64,000 bases of DNA from Herbaspirillum sp. RTI4 (GTDB lineage Bacteria; Pseudomonadota; Gammaproteobacteria; Burkholderiales; Burkholderiaceae_D): the NCBI RefSeq assembly GCF_034313965.1, contig NZ_JAVIWQ010000002.1, positions 2,976,001 through 3,040,000 of the forward strand, given 5' to 3'. The first letter of the stretch is position 1, and each line of letters starts with the position of its first letter. Made by a program: the position numbers and the translations under genes. Below the pieces are notes generated by a model. It was given only the letters and a program-made list of their open reading frames with translations, was not told where the DNA came from and searched no databases. Positions 27,501 through 36,056 of the stretch are shown here, in pieces.

Positions 27501-28197
27501 ACCAGGCGCCGAGTGCGTTATCGAGTAAAAAGCTCACCATATACGGCTCGGTGAACAATTGGGTGACAGGGCTTAGCTCTTTAGCGCCAATTTTAACGCC
27601 GGAATCATTGACTTCTTTTTTACGCTTAGTTTGCCAAAACTGATAGACCCAACCGAGCGCATCTTGCGCCTGAAAGGTTTGCGGGTCTATGGCGGCAATT
27701 TTATTTTCTAAATCACGAATGTGGTTGATCGCCAGCTCTAATTGAAACACCGGCGAGTCTTGGCGAAATACCTGCGGCAGCATCTTAGACGCCAAGTGGC
27801 TTGCATAAGCCCAACCGCTACTAAAGCCTTCACCCTCAGCGAGTTCTGCACATTCATCTAACGTGACAGAAGTATGCGCATCAAACATTAACAGTTGATT
27901 TTGCTCCAAAAAACGCGCAAACAACATGCGGTGCCAATGCTCGTAAGCAGCTTCCGCAATCAAGAGCGCGATATCTTGTTCACCATTGTCGTGTTTAAGA
28001 TCCCCCAACTGACGCGCATGGGCACGCAGTTTTACCCTGAGCTGTTTTTCGGAGTCATCTAAATACGTTGGCACTTGCGGTTCCGCGACGCCTAAGCGCT
28101 CAATCGCTTCCCGCACCGCTTGTTCGGCCACCTCCCGCGCTTTGATGACGGTGCTTTCTAGCGCACTACGCAGGAGCTTATCTAATGCTTGGCGCAT
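24571..28197 (-). CDS. pglX: BREX adenine-specific DNA methyltransferase PglX
   Basis: A 1208-residue protein, the usual PglX length. BREX uses it to mark host DNA by N6-adenine methylation. The SAM-binding motif LDPCCGSGHFLVAAF lies near residue 300. The catalytic motif IV near residue 487 reads TNVPYL, so the canonical N-P-P-Y is N-V-P-Y. Long N- and C-terminal helical regions flank the methyltransferase core. It follows brxC by 68 bp on the same strand. With PglZ disrupted, methylation and restriction by this locus may both be lost, since PglZ is needed in studied systems. Confidence 0.93.
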   Translation of the reverse strand: MRQALDKLLRSALESTVIKAREVAEQAVREAIERLGVAEPQVPTYLDDSEKQLRVKLRAHARQLGDLKHDNGEQDIALLIAEAAYEHWHRMLFARFLEQNQLLMFDAHTSVTLDECAELAEGEGFSSGWAYASHLASKMLPQVFRQDSPVFQLELAINHIRDLENKIAAIDPQTFQAQDALGWVYQFWQTKRKKEVNDSGVKIGAKELSPVTQLFTEPYMVSFLLDNALGAWWANRRLSANDIATAKTEQDLRERAAIPGVPLTYLRFVEHKAEGEPAWQAAAGKFELWPQHLSELKTLDPCCGSGHFLVAAFLMLVPMRMALEGLNAKDAVDAVLCQNIHGLELDQRCVELAAFALALEAWRFPHAGGYRALPELHLACSGLSVKAAKAEWKALGIQLEDAGGKKNLAIALDWVHQTFVDAPVLGSLINPRKSNAAKIVQWDELSGALNQALTINAEGHNEEQHEAGIVAQGLAKAATLLATEYSWVITNVPYLARGKQDEVLKNFCEVHYPEAKNDLATVFLDRCLELCHRGGTASIVVPQNWLFLTSYQKFRKKLLRQETWNLLARLGAGAFETISGEVVKAILISISCGQKFEQSLSLHGGTTLAADHYLHGMDVSEQRNAGEKATRLVVTKIKTVVQSKQLENPDSRISLDPNVGENLVGAFADTATGLQTFDRPRFMQLHWEIYGFNNGWEKCQSTVENTRATGGCEYRVLWEGGAGSLFQMMEDKKNIEGYTSAIWKAGSQYWGQKGILVSLMGNLPVSLYVGQPYDQNVGLLKPKTQEDLLALWAYCSSDEFSINVRTVDQALKVTNATLGKINFEKKKWLIEAQDQYPNGLPKPYSNDPTQWIFHGHPCGSVIWHEQDKVTDIGEIRKDESVMQVALVRLLGYQWPAELDPAMELADEQRQWVNACAALASLVDDDGITCIPAVRGEKPAADCLEAMLQGAYGEAWNIHVQNELLKGVGASSLEVWLRDMFFDQHCKMFGHRPFVWQVWDGLKDGFSALINYHKLTADNLDRLIYTYLGDWIRTQEQGVKSGADGADIRLVAALSLKVELEAIKHGEAATDGNSGYDIFVRWKPLNEQAIGWNPDLNDGVRLNIRPFMSAKDMAKKGAGILRGKPNVDWKKDRGTDVASAPWYKLGEQYGESLGSRINDHHLTRTEKQVAREKHVAKMLNQASIEQIPGQQGQETSQTTKQAYLDLIVK

Positions 28198-28265
28198 GCT
28201 AACTCTCTTTTAATATATTTACATAAGCGTGAAAATTCACACGGCTTCATTACATCAATTTTTAA

Positions 28266-31200
28266 CTAACTAATAGACACCGGGCCGTTTACCAGTTGCA
28301 TGCGGATACTCGCCTCGACCTCTTTTAGCCAGCCATGTAAATCCGCTTCCGTTTCTATCAATCGACGTGGGCTTTGCACATGTAGTACTTTCGGTTTAAG
28401 TAGCGCTATGGCAGAGTTACGCGCGGCATCAAAGCGCGACATCAGTGAGGCGCGTTTGTCGTTCCATTGGCTTAGGCTACATGTTTCTAGGCTGAGTAGT
28501 ACGGCATCGTTATCGGCTAAAAGCAGAACGGGTAACTGATCAATATTGTGCGTCACCAGCAGCAGCTGTTGCTCACTGGTGTCGAGTTTTTTCCATTGCT
28601 CATCATTTTCCAGTTGCTCCAAGCAGCGGTTGTACTCGACTTCAAACTCACCATGATGGAAAACAATAGCATCGCGTATGCCACCAAATGCCTGTTTGAT
28701 GAGCGGCTCTATCGGGTTGGGGATGCCCAATAAGCTACGGTTATCAATAATGGCTTTACGTTCCACTTCTATCGCTTGCGTGAAATTAAGTCCCTTGCAA
28801 TGATGCAGTACATTACGCAAATCGTTCCATAGCAGCTCACGTGTTCGCATCAACTCTATCGTAGCTCTCCAGTTTTCTACGTCGGAGATGATTTGCCTTC
28901 TGACATCCAAGGCGGCACGCAATAACTCGTTGCCGCTGCTAGACATCAATTGATCGAGTAAGTCAGTCTTGGGGCTAGCCGGCAGCGGAGCATTGCCGCC
29001 AGTCTTGAAGGCTAGATCTCTCGCCAGTTTCAGCGCAGACAGGATGCTCGATTGTTCTTCACCGGCATTACAGGGGATACCAAGTGCGTTAATCAGGCTG
29101 CGAACCTGGATTAATTCTATTTTGGTCAATTGAATTTTCTCAGGGCGCAGATTCACTTTGCCGAGCGCTGTACGATCTAAAGTTTTTGCCGAAACAGGCT
29201 GCCCTGTACTATCAATACCGGTCAACACGCCAGCAGCAAGCATGGCAAATAGTGCACCTGCAATAGCATCATCCGACCAACCGTAGGGTGCGGCAGAAAA
29301 TTGTTCGCTGACTTCTTTGCCTAGCTTACCAACACCAATATAGCGCAGCAAAGTTTGGCAGACCGGATGCTTAGCAGTCTCTTCTTTAAAACCCAGTGCT
29401 TCCAGTGCGTTCTCTCCACCTTCACGTTTTGCTTTGGTGTAGACAGCTGCCCAGTTGGCGTCATCGGCGAGCATGAAGTCTTTATAGAGTCTCTCCACCG
29501 CAATATTGCCTGCATTGCGGATTTGATCAATGAGCGCATCACCGTCGACATCTGCGCCACCAGCAAGCTTTACTTGAATATTGGCGTAGATTTCTTTGAG
29601 TAATGCATTAAGCTTGCGCTCTGCGGTTTGCCTACTATTGTCCATCGCCTTTTTAGCATCACTACCTGCCTCAGTGCTGGCGTTGCCACGCAGCTCTAAG
29701 GTGATCTCGGCAGCTTTTAATTCGATGATGGCATCAGCCACGTCGGACTGATGGCTATTGGGAACATAGATAAAAATAGTCGCTTGGTCTGAGCGCGCAG
29801 CGCGAGCGGAATCGAGAAATGCTTTTTCAGAAGCATTGTGCACCCAGGCGTAAAGCTTTTCTGCATTGTCTATGGCGAGCTCTCCCTCAAAGCAGCAATT
29901 AATAGAACGACTGACGTTGCTTATACCCTGAAGCAGACGTGCATCACTCACCGCTTTACGAACGTGCTGTTGTATCAGTTGCTGCTTATAACCTTCAATG
30001 CGTTGCGGATTGCCGCGGTAATCATTTTTTTGCTTATTAAACTCGTCGTACCACTGAGAACTTTCGGCTGTTTGCAGGCGATATTCCAAACCACGATGGG
30101 TTAGCATACTCATTAACAGACCGTCTGTTTGTAAGGCAGCCAGCCAGCCCGGAAGCTCACTACGCACCCGGTGTTTATCATTTTGCAGGTCTTCGATTAG
30201 TAGATCAGCCAGATAACCCTCTGTAGGCGCGATACCGTGATCCACATCGGTCGGCAATTTACCGATCAGAAGAATCAAGGCTAAAACCCGCGCTTGCTGT
30301 TGGCTGTCTGCATCCCCTGCTTTCTTACGCGCTATGGTCTCGTAGATATCCTTAGAGATCACATTGGTCTGTAATAAATTAGTGGCGATTTGATCGTAGA
30401 TAAAATCTGCCGGCAAAACATTTCCTAGCGTTTTTTCTGCGCTGACTTTACAGGCTTCATGAACGATACGTAGTTGATTACGGAGCTGCGAACCAGTACC
30501 CGTGACATCGAGCGCATGTAACACTTTTTCCCAGAAGCGACGACGCACGGGTAATAGCGGGTAATCCGCAACCACAAATTGCTCGTCGTCTTTATGATGT
30601 TCGATGGTGGAGCCATGCAGGTGGCGGGAAATTTCACCAAGATTGCTATCAATCACCGATTGAATCTGCGATCTGGCACTTTCTTTCTTTTGCAAAATCA
30701 CTTTACGAATAACCGCATCGACATCGGTATCTTCCAATTGCACTGGCGTTTGGAAGCGACCCATCAAGCGTTGCAGGTTCGTCATACCGGCCAAGGCACT
30801 TTGACCCGTACCTATAAAAAGCATTTTAGATTTTAGTTTACTGGCTTTACAGCAGGTTTCCACCGCCTCTTGAATTTCCATCGCGCGGTCGAGATCGTTA
30901 CCTATGTATTGCTGAACCTCATCTAGCACGACTAGGGTCAGTGGAATTTTGCCATCGGTAGTTGTCAACAAAGAGAGCGCGTCTACCGCGGCGTCAACCA
31001 TTTCGTCATTGCTAATATCATCAACTATCGCGTATTGACTGCGCAGCATCTCGCGCACTTCTTTTGTATCACTGCCAAGCGCTGGAATGGCCTGCAAAAT
31101 CGCCTGATGCAATACTGGAGAAACATGTAAATTGCGCACTTCTTTAGCCCAGGTTTCCTCGATGTTTGCCCCGTGCATCTTGTCGAAAACAGCCTGTTTT

Positions 31201-31748
31201 ACTTTTTCCAATACCCCTTGCTCGCTTAACCACAAACAAAATTTAGCCAGGTGATATTGCTCGGGTAAACCCACGGATTTAAAAATAACGGACAGCAGCG
31301 AAAGACGAACTTTTTTGCCCGCCGAGGCACCCAAAGTACCCGCAGCGGAATGCAAGCCCCCGCGAGTAATCGCCTGCTGAGAAAGCTGTTCAAGCAAATT
31401 TTGTGTGCTCTCAGGTAAGTCGGCGAGACTTCGCCCACTTTGGCCATTGGCCAGCGTCTGATTGATCCACAGGCTACTCAGCATTTTGGCTAAGTGCGAT
31501 TTACCGGAACCGAAAAAACCTGAGATCCACACACCTTTTTGCTCATTGCCAGTAAGTAGGCTATCTAAAAAATTACGGAGAATTAAGTCTATGCCTTGTT
31601 GGTATTTGCCATCGCAAACGAAGGTTTTTAATTCGTACTCAAGGGTATTCAGCGCCTCTATTGTTTTTTCATCGGTGACTTTGGCCACGCCATTATTAGC
31701 GAGAAAACTGTCGATGGGATCGTTTTGAAAAATGTCGCGGTTGAGCAT
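28266..31748 (-). CDS. brxC: BREX P-loop ATPase BrxC (PglY-like)
   Basis: About 1160 residues with a DUF499-like organisation. The Walker A ISGFFGSGKSHLAKML lies near residue 78 and the Walker B TLVVLDEVQQYIG near residue 280. A long helical C-terminal half follows. BrxC is the large ATPase of the BREX core. The ATG at 31748 (MLNRDIF) has GGGA 6 bp upstream; an in-frame start 12 bp earlier is less well supported. It starts about 15 bp after brxB. The gene looks intact. Confidence 0.93.
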   Translation of the reverse strand: MLNRDIFQNDPIDSFLANNGVAKVTDEKTIEALNTLEYELKTFVCDGKYQQGIDLILRNFLDSLLTGNEQKGVWISGFFGSGKSHLAKMLSSLWINQTLANGQSGRSLADLPESTQNLLEQLSQQAITRGGLHSAAGTLGASAGKKVRLSLLSVIFKSVGLPEQYHLAKFCLWLSEQGVLEKVKQAVFDKMHGANIEETWAKEVRNLHVSPVLHQAILQAIPALGSDTKEVREMLRSQYAIVDDISNDEMVDAAVDALSLLTTTDGKIPLTLVVLDEVQQYIGNDLDRAMEIQEAVETCCKASKLKSKMLFIGTGQSALAGMTNLQRLMGRFQTPVQLEDTDVDAVIRKVILQKKESARSQIQSVIDSNLGEISRHLHGSTIEHHKDDEQFVVADYPLLPVRRRFWEKVLHALDVTGTGSQLRNQLRIVHEACKVSAEKTLGNVLPADFIYDQIATNLLQTNVISKDIYETIARKKAGDADSQQQARVLALILLIGKLPTDVDHGIAPTEGYLADLLIEDLQNDKHRVRSELPGWLAALQTDGLLMSMLTHRGLEYRLQTAESSQWYDEFNKQKNDYRGNPQRIEGYKQQLIQQHVRKAVSDARLLQGISNVSRSINCCFEGELAIDNAEKLYAWVHNASEKAFLDSARAARSDQATIFIYVPNSHQSDVADAIIELKAAEITLELRGNASTEAGSDAKKAMDNSRQTAERKLNALLKEIYANIQVKLAGGADVDGDALIDQIRNAGNIAVERLYKDFMLADDANWAAVYTKAKREGGENALEALGFKEETAKHPVCQTLLRYIGVGKLGKEVSEQFSAAPYGWSDDAIAGALFAMLAAGVLTGIDSTGQPVSAKTLDRTALGKVNLRPEKIQLTKIELIQVRSLINALGIPCNAGEEQSSILSALKLARDLAFKTGGNAPLPASPKTDLLDQLMSSSGNELLRAALDVRRQIISDVENWRATIELMRTRELLWNDLRNVLHHCKGLNFTQAIEVERKAIIDNRSLLGIPNPIEPLIKQAFGGIRDAIVFHHGEFEVEYNRCLEQLENDEQWKKLDTSEQQLLLVTHNIDQLPVLLLADNDAVLLSLETCSLSQWNDKRASLMSRFDAARNSAIALLKPKVLHVQSPRRLIETEADLHGWLKEVEASIRMQLVNGPVSIS

Positions 31749-31762
31749 ATTGAATCCCAAAA

Positions 31763-32302
31763 TTAAGCTTTAATTGATGTTGCGAGGTAGCCCCATCCAT
31801 TTTTTGCATCCAGCAGCCGATAGGTATTACCTTCTTGCTCGCCAGGAAACAATACCACCAGGCGACCAGTAATTTTTGCAGCCAATGATTTAACCAAATC
31901 AGAAACCGAGGTAATGCCAAACAAGCTGCCACAACCCAATAAGGCTATGGCGCTATTCTCGGTTTGTGAGGAAGAAATTTTTTTCACAAAGCTTTCTACT
32001 AACTCTTGTGCGAAGTATTCGTAGTTGCCGACCAAATATTCAGGATCTTCAAAATAGGCTTCCGCATAATCATGTCCAGCCAGCCAAGTGGCAAAGCTAT
32101 CGGTAATATCTAGCAATATCCACGGGTGACCGTGTCGAGTGGTGACCAATTCAAATTCACCTACACGAGCACGCAGCTTTAATTCGTCTTCGGGCTTATA
32201 GATGGCAAAAATCGAACGTTCTTCACTAGAGGCCATTCGCGACCATGGCAAGCTGATATAGCTTTCATAGTTTTTCAATAGACTACTGAGGCGATCAGCC
32301 AT
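31763..32302 (-). CDS. brxB: BREX protein BrxB (DUF1788)
   Basis: A 179-residue protein matching the DUF1788/BrxB family (ADRLSSLLKNYESYISLPW, and IALLGCGSLFGI). It is a small structural component of BREX. Its start overlaps the end of brxA by 8 bp and it leads directly into brxC, so the three are coupled. Confidence 0.88.
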   Translation of the reverse strand: MADRLSSLLKNYESYISLPWSRMASSEERSIFAIYKPEDELKLRARVGEFELVTTRHGHPWILLDITDSFATWLAGHDYAEAYFEDPEYLVGNYEYFAQELVESFVKKISSSQTENSAIALLGCGSLFGITSVSDLVKSLAAKITGRLVVLFPGEQEGNTYRLLDAKNGWGYLATSIKA

Positions 32303-33071
32303 TAAGTTGTTCCTTCTCTCTATCGGTTAACCACCCAGGAAAGGTGACCTCAATCACGTCTCCTGACTGCTTGTAGCGCAAATAACCTCGCGCTGAGGCC
32401 GCAGCGGCCATGGGATAAAGCTCGCCTGCATCGGTATTTAATAATTTACACCAGTCACTATGAAAGGCGCGCTGACCTTCAAAGCCTTGTAACTTCGCAA
32501 TAAACAAGGCAAAGGCTATATTGGCGACATGTATATTTGGCTGAATCCTGAATTTCCGGGCATGTCCCTCCAGAAAACCAGCCTGCGTCCAACTCCCGTT
32601 AATGTTTTGTGCAAAAGATTGTTTTGACGCTGGGCTATAGCCCCCGGGATTGTGTGCCTCAAGTAGACCTTCTATCATTTGTCGATTAATGACATCACCA
32701 GGCTTAGTCTCTATTAATAATGGTAACGATATGCGTAATAACGGATCTCGACAGAGAGCCAGTTGCAAGGCCAGCATTGCGCGCGCATCGGGCGCTTGCA
32801 GCCAGAGCTTACGAAATATTCTGAAGAGGCAAATGCGGTCGTTGAGGCCGTACAAATCGACCAGATGCCTGTAAGTTAAACGCCGTGAATTCGAAGTTGG
32901 CTTGTGCAGGATATTAAATACTTCAATATCTGCCTTAATACGATCAAGCTCAACACCTGCAGGGTGAGCCTCTAACAACATTGCTAGCTCGACGATCATC
33001 ATGCTCCGCGCAGAATGAGCACCGCTTCTTCCTATTTTAAAACCGAAGGATTCGCTATTTATAAGAATCAA
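32295..33071 (-). CDS. brxA: BREX protein BrxA (DUF1819)
   Basis: A 258-residue protein of the DUF1819/BrxA family, helical with winged-helix-like segments; BrxA homologues bind DNA. It is the first gene of the BREX operon brxA-brxB-brxC-pglX. An ATG at 33071 is used; a second ATG (MMIVELAML) is too far in to fit the family start. Confidence 0.88.
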   Translation of the reverse strand: MILINSESFGFKIGRSGAHSARSMMIVELAMLLEAHPAGVELDRIKADIEVFNILHKPTSNSRRLTYRHLVDLYGLNDRICLFRIFRKLWLQAPDARAMLALQLALCRDPLLRISLPLLIETKPGDVINRQMIEGLLEAHNPGGYSPASKQSFAQNINGSWTQAGFLEGHARKFRIQPNIHVANIAFALFIAKLQGFEGQRAFHSDWCKLLNTDAGELYPMAAAASARGYLRYKQSGDVIEVTFPGWLTDREKEQLNG

Positions 33072-33372
33072 GAAGACACCTGCTTTTAGCCACTAATTTG
33101 TTCTTAATCTATTAATCAAATTTAAAAAAATTACCACTCAAACACTGGCGATAATGGCATTTATCACATTCCACTCTCATCACCCATGGCGAGACAATAT
33201 TTGCTTAATAAATTTCGTTATCAGTAACACATGCATTTTACATGGTAATTATCCAGCAAAAAATGACGTTTAAAGGTAACACCAGGTCAATCGTCAGCCG
33301 CTCTCCGAGGCATCACACCCATAACAGGAAGTCCATGCATAGCAAAGGACGAGCAAATACACGATCAAAATT
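33072..33372 (-). other. Upstream region of the BREX operon
   Basis: No gene is supported here. The stretch just upstream of brxA is AT-rich and must hold the operon promoter, but I cannot point to clear -35/-10 boxes. The right part leads into the tail of a decayed gene. Confidence 0.4.
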
Positions 33373-34290
33373 TTATGATGCCATCATGCCGGATACATCT
33401 AGGGCGCGAGTCTCCCAAATTTTTTTGTGCCTAGTATTCGGAAGACACAACTCATTGCCTGAAACGATGACGCCGGTCACAGTTTTTGGAGCCTCTGCAG
33501 TGAATGTTTTCGTCTTGCTCTGTTTCGTCTTAGGCCCGTGCCGCCTCACTACTTGACGAACTTCAGACAGACGCCGTTTGGTTACGCCAGCGAAAGCGTG
33601 GCCCTTAGTGAATACGACGACGGAATTGAGGCCGGCCTGCTCAAGTGCCGCGCAGAACATGAGCGTCAGATCAAGGCATGTCCCAATGCGCGCATCCAGA
33701 ACCTGAGCCGGGCTGGGGACCTTTTGCCCCTTGTACTCGAAACTAGCGGGGGGAAGCGCATAGTCCAGTCCAAGTCCAGCCACTGCGGTCCAGAGCGCAG
33801 ATGTGAGCTCCGAGGCGCGCTTGGCGCCGCCGGTGTAGCCGTCGATGGCGGCGCTCTTGCCGGCTTTGCGCAGTACCTCTGCCGTTTGCTTTAGCAACCG
33901 GTCAACCGCTAGTTCGTTTGGCTGGACAAACGCCGCGAATAGGTCAGGTAAATGAGAAAGCCCTCCCCACTGATTGCGCGGCAGGAGTTCGACTTTTCGC
34001 TCAACTGTCGCGAGCACAATTTCTTCGGATGTTCCTGCTTTCTCTGCAAAGGTGAAGACGACGGTAGCGGTTTCCGCCTCTGTGAGCCTGCCAAAAAGCG
34101 CTCCGTCGAGCTGTACGTCACAATCCTTGATGTCATAGCGCGCCTTTGCGGCGCAGGTATCTATTGACGGACTTGAGGAACGGGGAAATGGACTCCAGGC
34201 GTACCTGGATATTCGAAATGTCGCGGTCACTGTCATTGATGATAAAGAGCTCCCGCAGTAGGGAGTTCTAAAAATCGGCCAAGTTCAGCT
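33373..34290 (-). pseudogene. Decayed DUF4011/DUF3320-type large helicase-like gene, N-terminal part
   Basis: The minus strand carries pieces of the N-terminal region typical of very large DUF4011/DUF3320 proteins. One is a NDSDRDISNIQVRLE segment. In another frame there is RYDIKDCDVQLDGALFGRLT, then a transglutaminase-like core with RIGTCLDLTLMFCAALEQAG and GHAFAG. An in-frame stop near 34267, a frame change near 34160 and an abrupt end at 33373 make it a fragment. Full-length relatives are some 1500-2000 residues, with helicase and nuclease domains, and occur in defence islands. Confidence 0.6.
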
Positions 34291-34734
34291 TGGCTGCATT
34301 TGAAACACGAATCGAATGCTCGATAACTTCCGCTTCTTTGGCTGCTGATTGTTCTTCTGGTTGGCCCACATTCTCTCCCCGTGACATTTACGCCGACTTG
34401 TCCTCGGCCTTCGCCACCGATTAATTGGGTGCTGGCCAACCGTAGCGGCAACTGACCATATCACATTTTACGCTGGTAAATAGTCACCAAATACCAAGCC
34501 TACGAACGGACAATTCGCGGCATTGAAAGTATTTCGCTCGTTCACATTCGTCGCCAACCGCGCCAAGCACCACTTAAAGCCGCTATTCACCCAAAACCGT
34601 CAGCCCGGCGTCGCGAGAATTGCGCTCAGCATCGACGCCGTCCAGAATCGACGAAGCGCTACGCCTTGGATTCAGCGGTTATCCGACCAGGCACACTTTA
34701 TCCAGCGCCCAAAGGCATACTAAATTGATCGCGA

Positions 34735-34965
34735 ATCTACTGCATATTTACCGCTTATTTACCGCAAATCAACTGCATATTCGCCGCAAATTTATCGCAA
34801 ATAAACTGCGGATTTATCGCAAATTCATCGAAAGGAAAATTCCACGGCAAAGGACAGGATGCTGGATGTATATCGCTCAGCTCAAAACATCCAGGATTCC
34901 GGCCGCTAGGTCGCTGCGCGCCCTTCGCAGCCGACTCAGGGCGCCGCCCCGAGACCCACCTTGAA
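34735..34965 (+). repeat. Complex repeat block, left copy (tandem motif plus hairpin block)
   Basis: Begins with imperfect tandem units around CGCAAAT/TTATCGCAAA (34735-34830), then AAGGACAGGATGCTGGAT, then a GC-rich block with CGCCCTTCGCAGCCGACTCA and a GGGC-loop-GCCC mini-hairpin ending CGAGACCC. The same order occurs on the minus strand at 35305-35470. An apparent ORF through the block is not supported as a gene. Confidence 0.7.
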
Positions 34966-35304
34966 TTACTTAGAAGAAACTTTGGCCCGAATGAGTCGAG
35001 TGCATTGACTCGTATGTGGGAGCCTTTCATTGCCTCAGCATTGAAAATCGGGCTTCTGGGAGGATTTTTATGCCAGGTAGGTCAAAGGGGTGCTGGCGGT
35101 CCCAGAGAATGCCACCAGTGGACGCCTTGAGCCGTCCAGCGCGGCTTACGGTGCTGCGCTGTCTGTGGTTTATTTTTTTGTAGACGAGAACGCCCAGTTA
35201 CCCCAGTTACAGGCGAACGCATGTTTAAGACCAAACGAAAAATATCGCGGCCGTGTGACTTTGTAATTCGTTAAATCATCCACATGCCACTGGCTGATTA
35301 TATT
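34966..35304. other. Spacer between inverted repeat blocks
   Basis: No supported gene was found; open frames here overlap the repeat blocks and show no protein-like features. The segment is enclosed by the two inverted blocks and could be the loop of a larger invertible or mobile unit. Confidence 0.35.
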
Positions 35305-35470
35305 CGGGTCTCGGGGCGAAGCCCTGAGTCGGCTGCGAAGGGCGCGTAGCGACCAAACGGCCAAAACCCCGGATTGAGCCGACAGGCACATATCCAGCAT
35401 CCTGTCCTTCGGCGTGAGGTTCATCGCGCGGTAAATTTGCGGTGAATTTGCGGTGAATTTGCAATGAGTT
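35305..35470 (-). repeat. Complex repeat block, right copy (inverted)
   Basis: Read on the minus strand it repeats the left block: ACCGCAAATTC/T units in tandem, AAGGACAGGATGCTGGAT, then CGCCCTTCGCAGCCGACTCA and GGGCTTCGCCCCGAGACCC. The hairpin loop differs (TTC against GCC in the left copy) while the stem is kept. About 340 bp separates the copies. Confidence 0.7.
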
Positions 35471-35694
35471 TCCGATGGGCAAGCCATTGTGTGCTCACAC
35501 CGCTAGCCAGTGGGCATCCTGCTCAACAAAGGCCGATTCGGGGCCGTGTACAAGGTCTCAACTGACTTGATGAGGCACGTCAGTGATCAGGTGGCCGGAT
35601 GCGATTCGCAACGATCATCTGTGCTTGCTATGTACGCCAAAGCAGGGCAATGGAAAGAACAAACCGGGGCAATAAAATTTGTTTGCATAACCGC

Positions 35695-35719
35695 ATAATA
35701 CACGGAATCCGTGTATTAT
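35695..35719. promoter_or_regulatory. Perfect operator palindrome upstream of the HTH gene
   Basis: ATAATACACGGA and its exact reverse complement flank a single central base. It lies 40 bp upstream of the small HTH gene, overlapping the likely promoter. The arrangement is typical of autoregulation. Confidence 0.65.
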
Positions 35720-35758
35720 ATGAATTGCGAAACATATTTTATTATCTAAGAGGAAATT

Positions 35759-35974
35759 TTGAGTAAGAGAAGCCCGACGCCAGCAGAAATTAGATCTGTA
35801 CGCCAGGCATCCGGGCTTTCCCAGACCGCCGCCGCCAAACTGATCTACTCAACAATGCGAACGTGGCAAGACTGGGAGGCTGGAAAATCGCACATGCACC
35901 CCGGCCTGTGGGAGCTGTTTCTCCAAAAAAAACCGGAAAGTTGTAGCGATCGAATGGGAGGGGAGCTGAAGTAA
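35759..35974 (+). CDS. Small XRE-type HTH regulator
   Basis: A 71-residue protein with a single helix-turn-helix: RSVRQASGLSQTAAAKLIYS followed by the recognition helix region RTWQDWEAGKSHMHPGLWEL. It starts at TTG with AGAGGAAA upstream. A perfect 25-bp palindrome lies just upstream. It resembles HigA- or KorA-sized transcriptional repressors. No toxin partner is visible. It precedes the AAA+ gene by about 80 bp and may control it. Confidence 0.7.
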   Translation: MSKRSPTPAEIRSVRQASGLSQTAAAKLIYSTMRTWQDWEAGKSHMHPGLWELFLQKKPESCSDRMGGELK

Positions 35975-36056
35975 CGACGAGCAGGAAGCAGGCATGGACG
36001 GGGCTGTCACCCCGTCCATGCCATGACCACAACAACAATTCCGTCTAGGAGTCATC

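Noticed and set aside
34735..34830. Tandem CGCAAAT units considered as a CRISPR array
   Set aside because: Units are short and contiguous with no regular unique spacers, and no cas genes are present in the window.
34620..34964. A 114-codon frame across the left repeat block
   Set aside because: It shares its C-terminal residues with the minus-strand frame at 35170-35487 only because both cross the same inverted repeat; not a gene.
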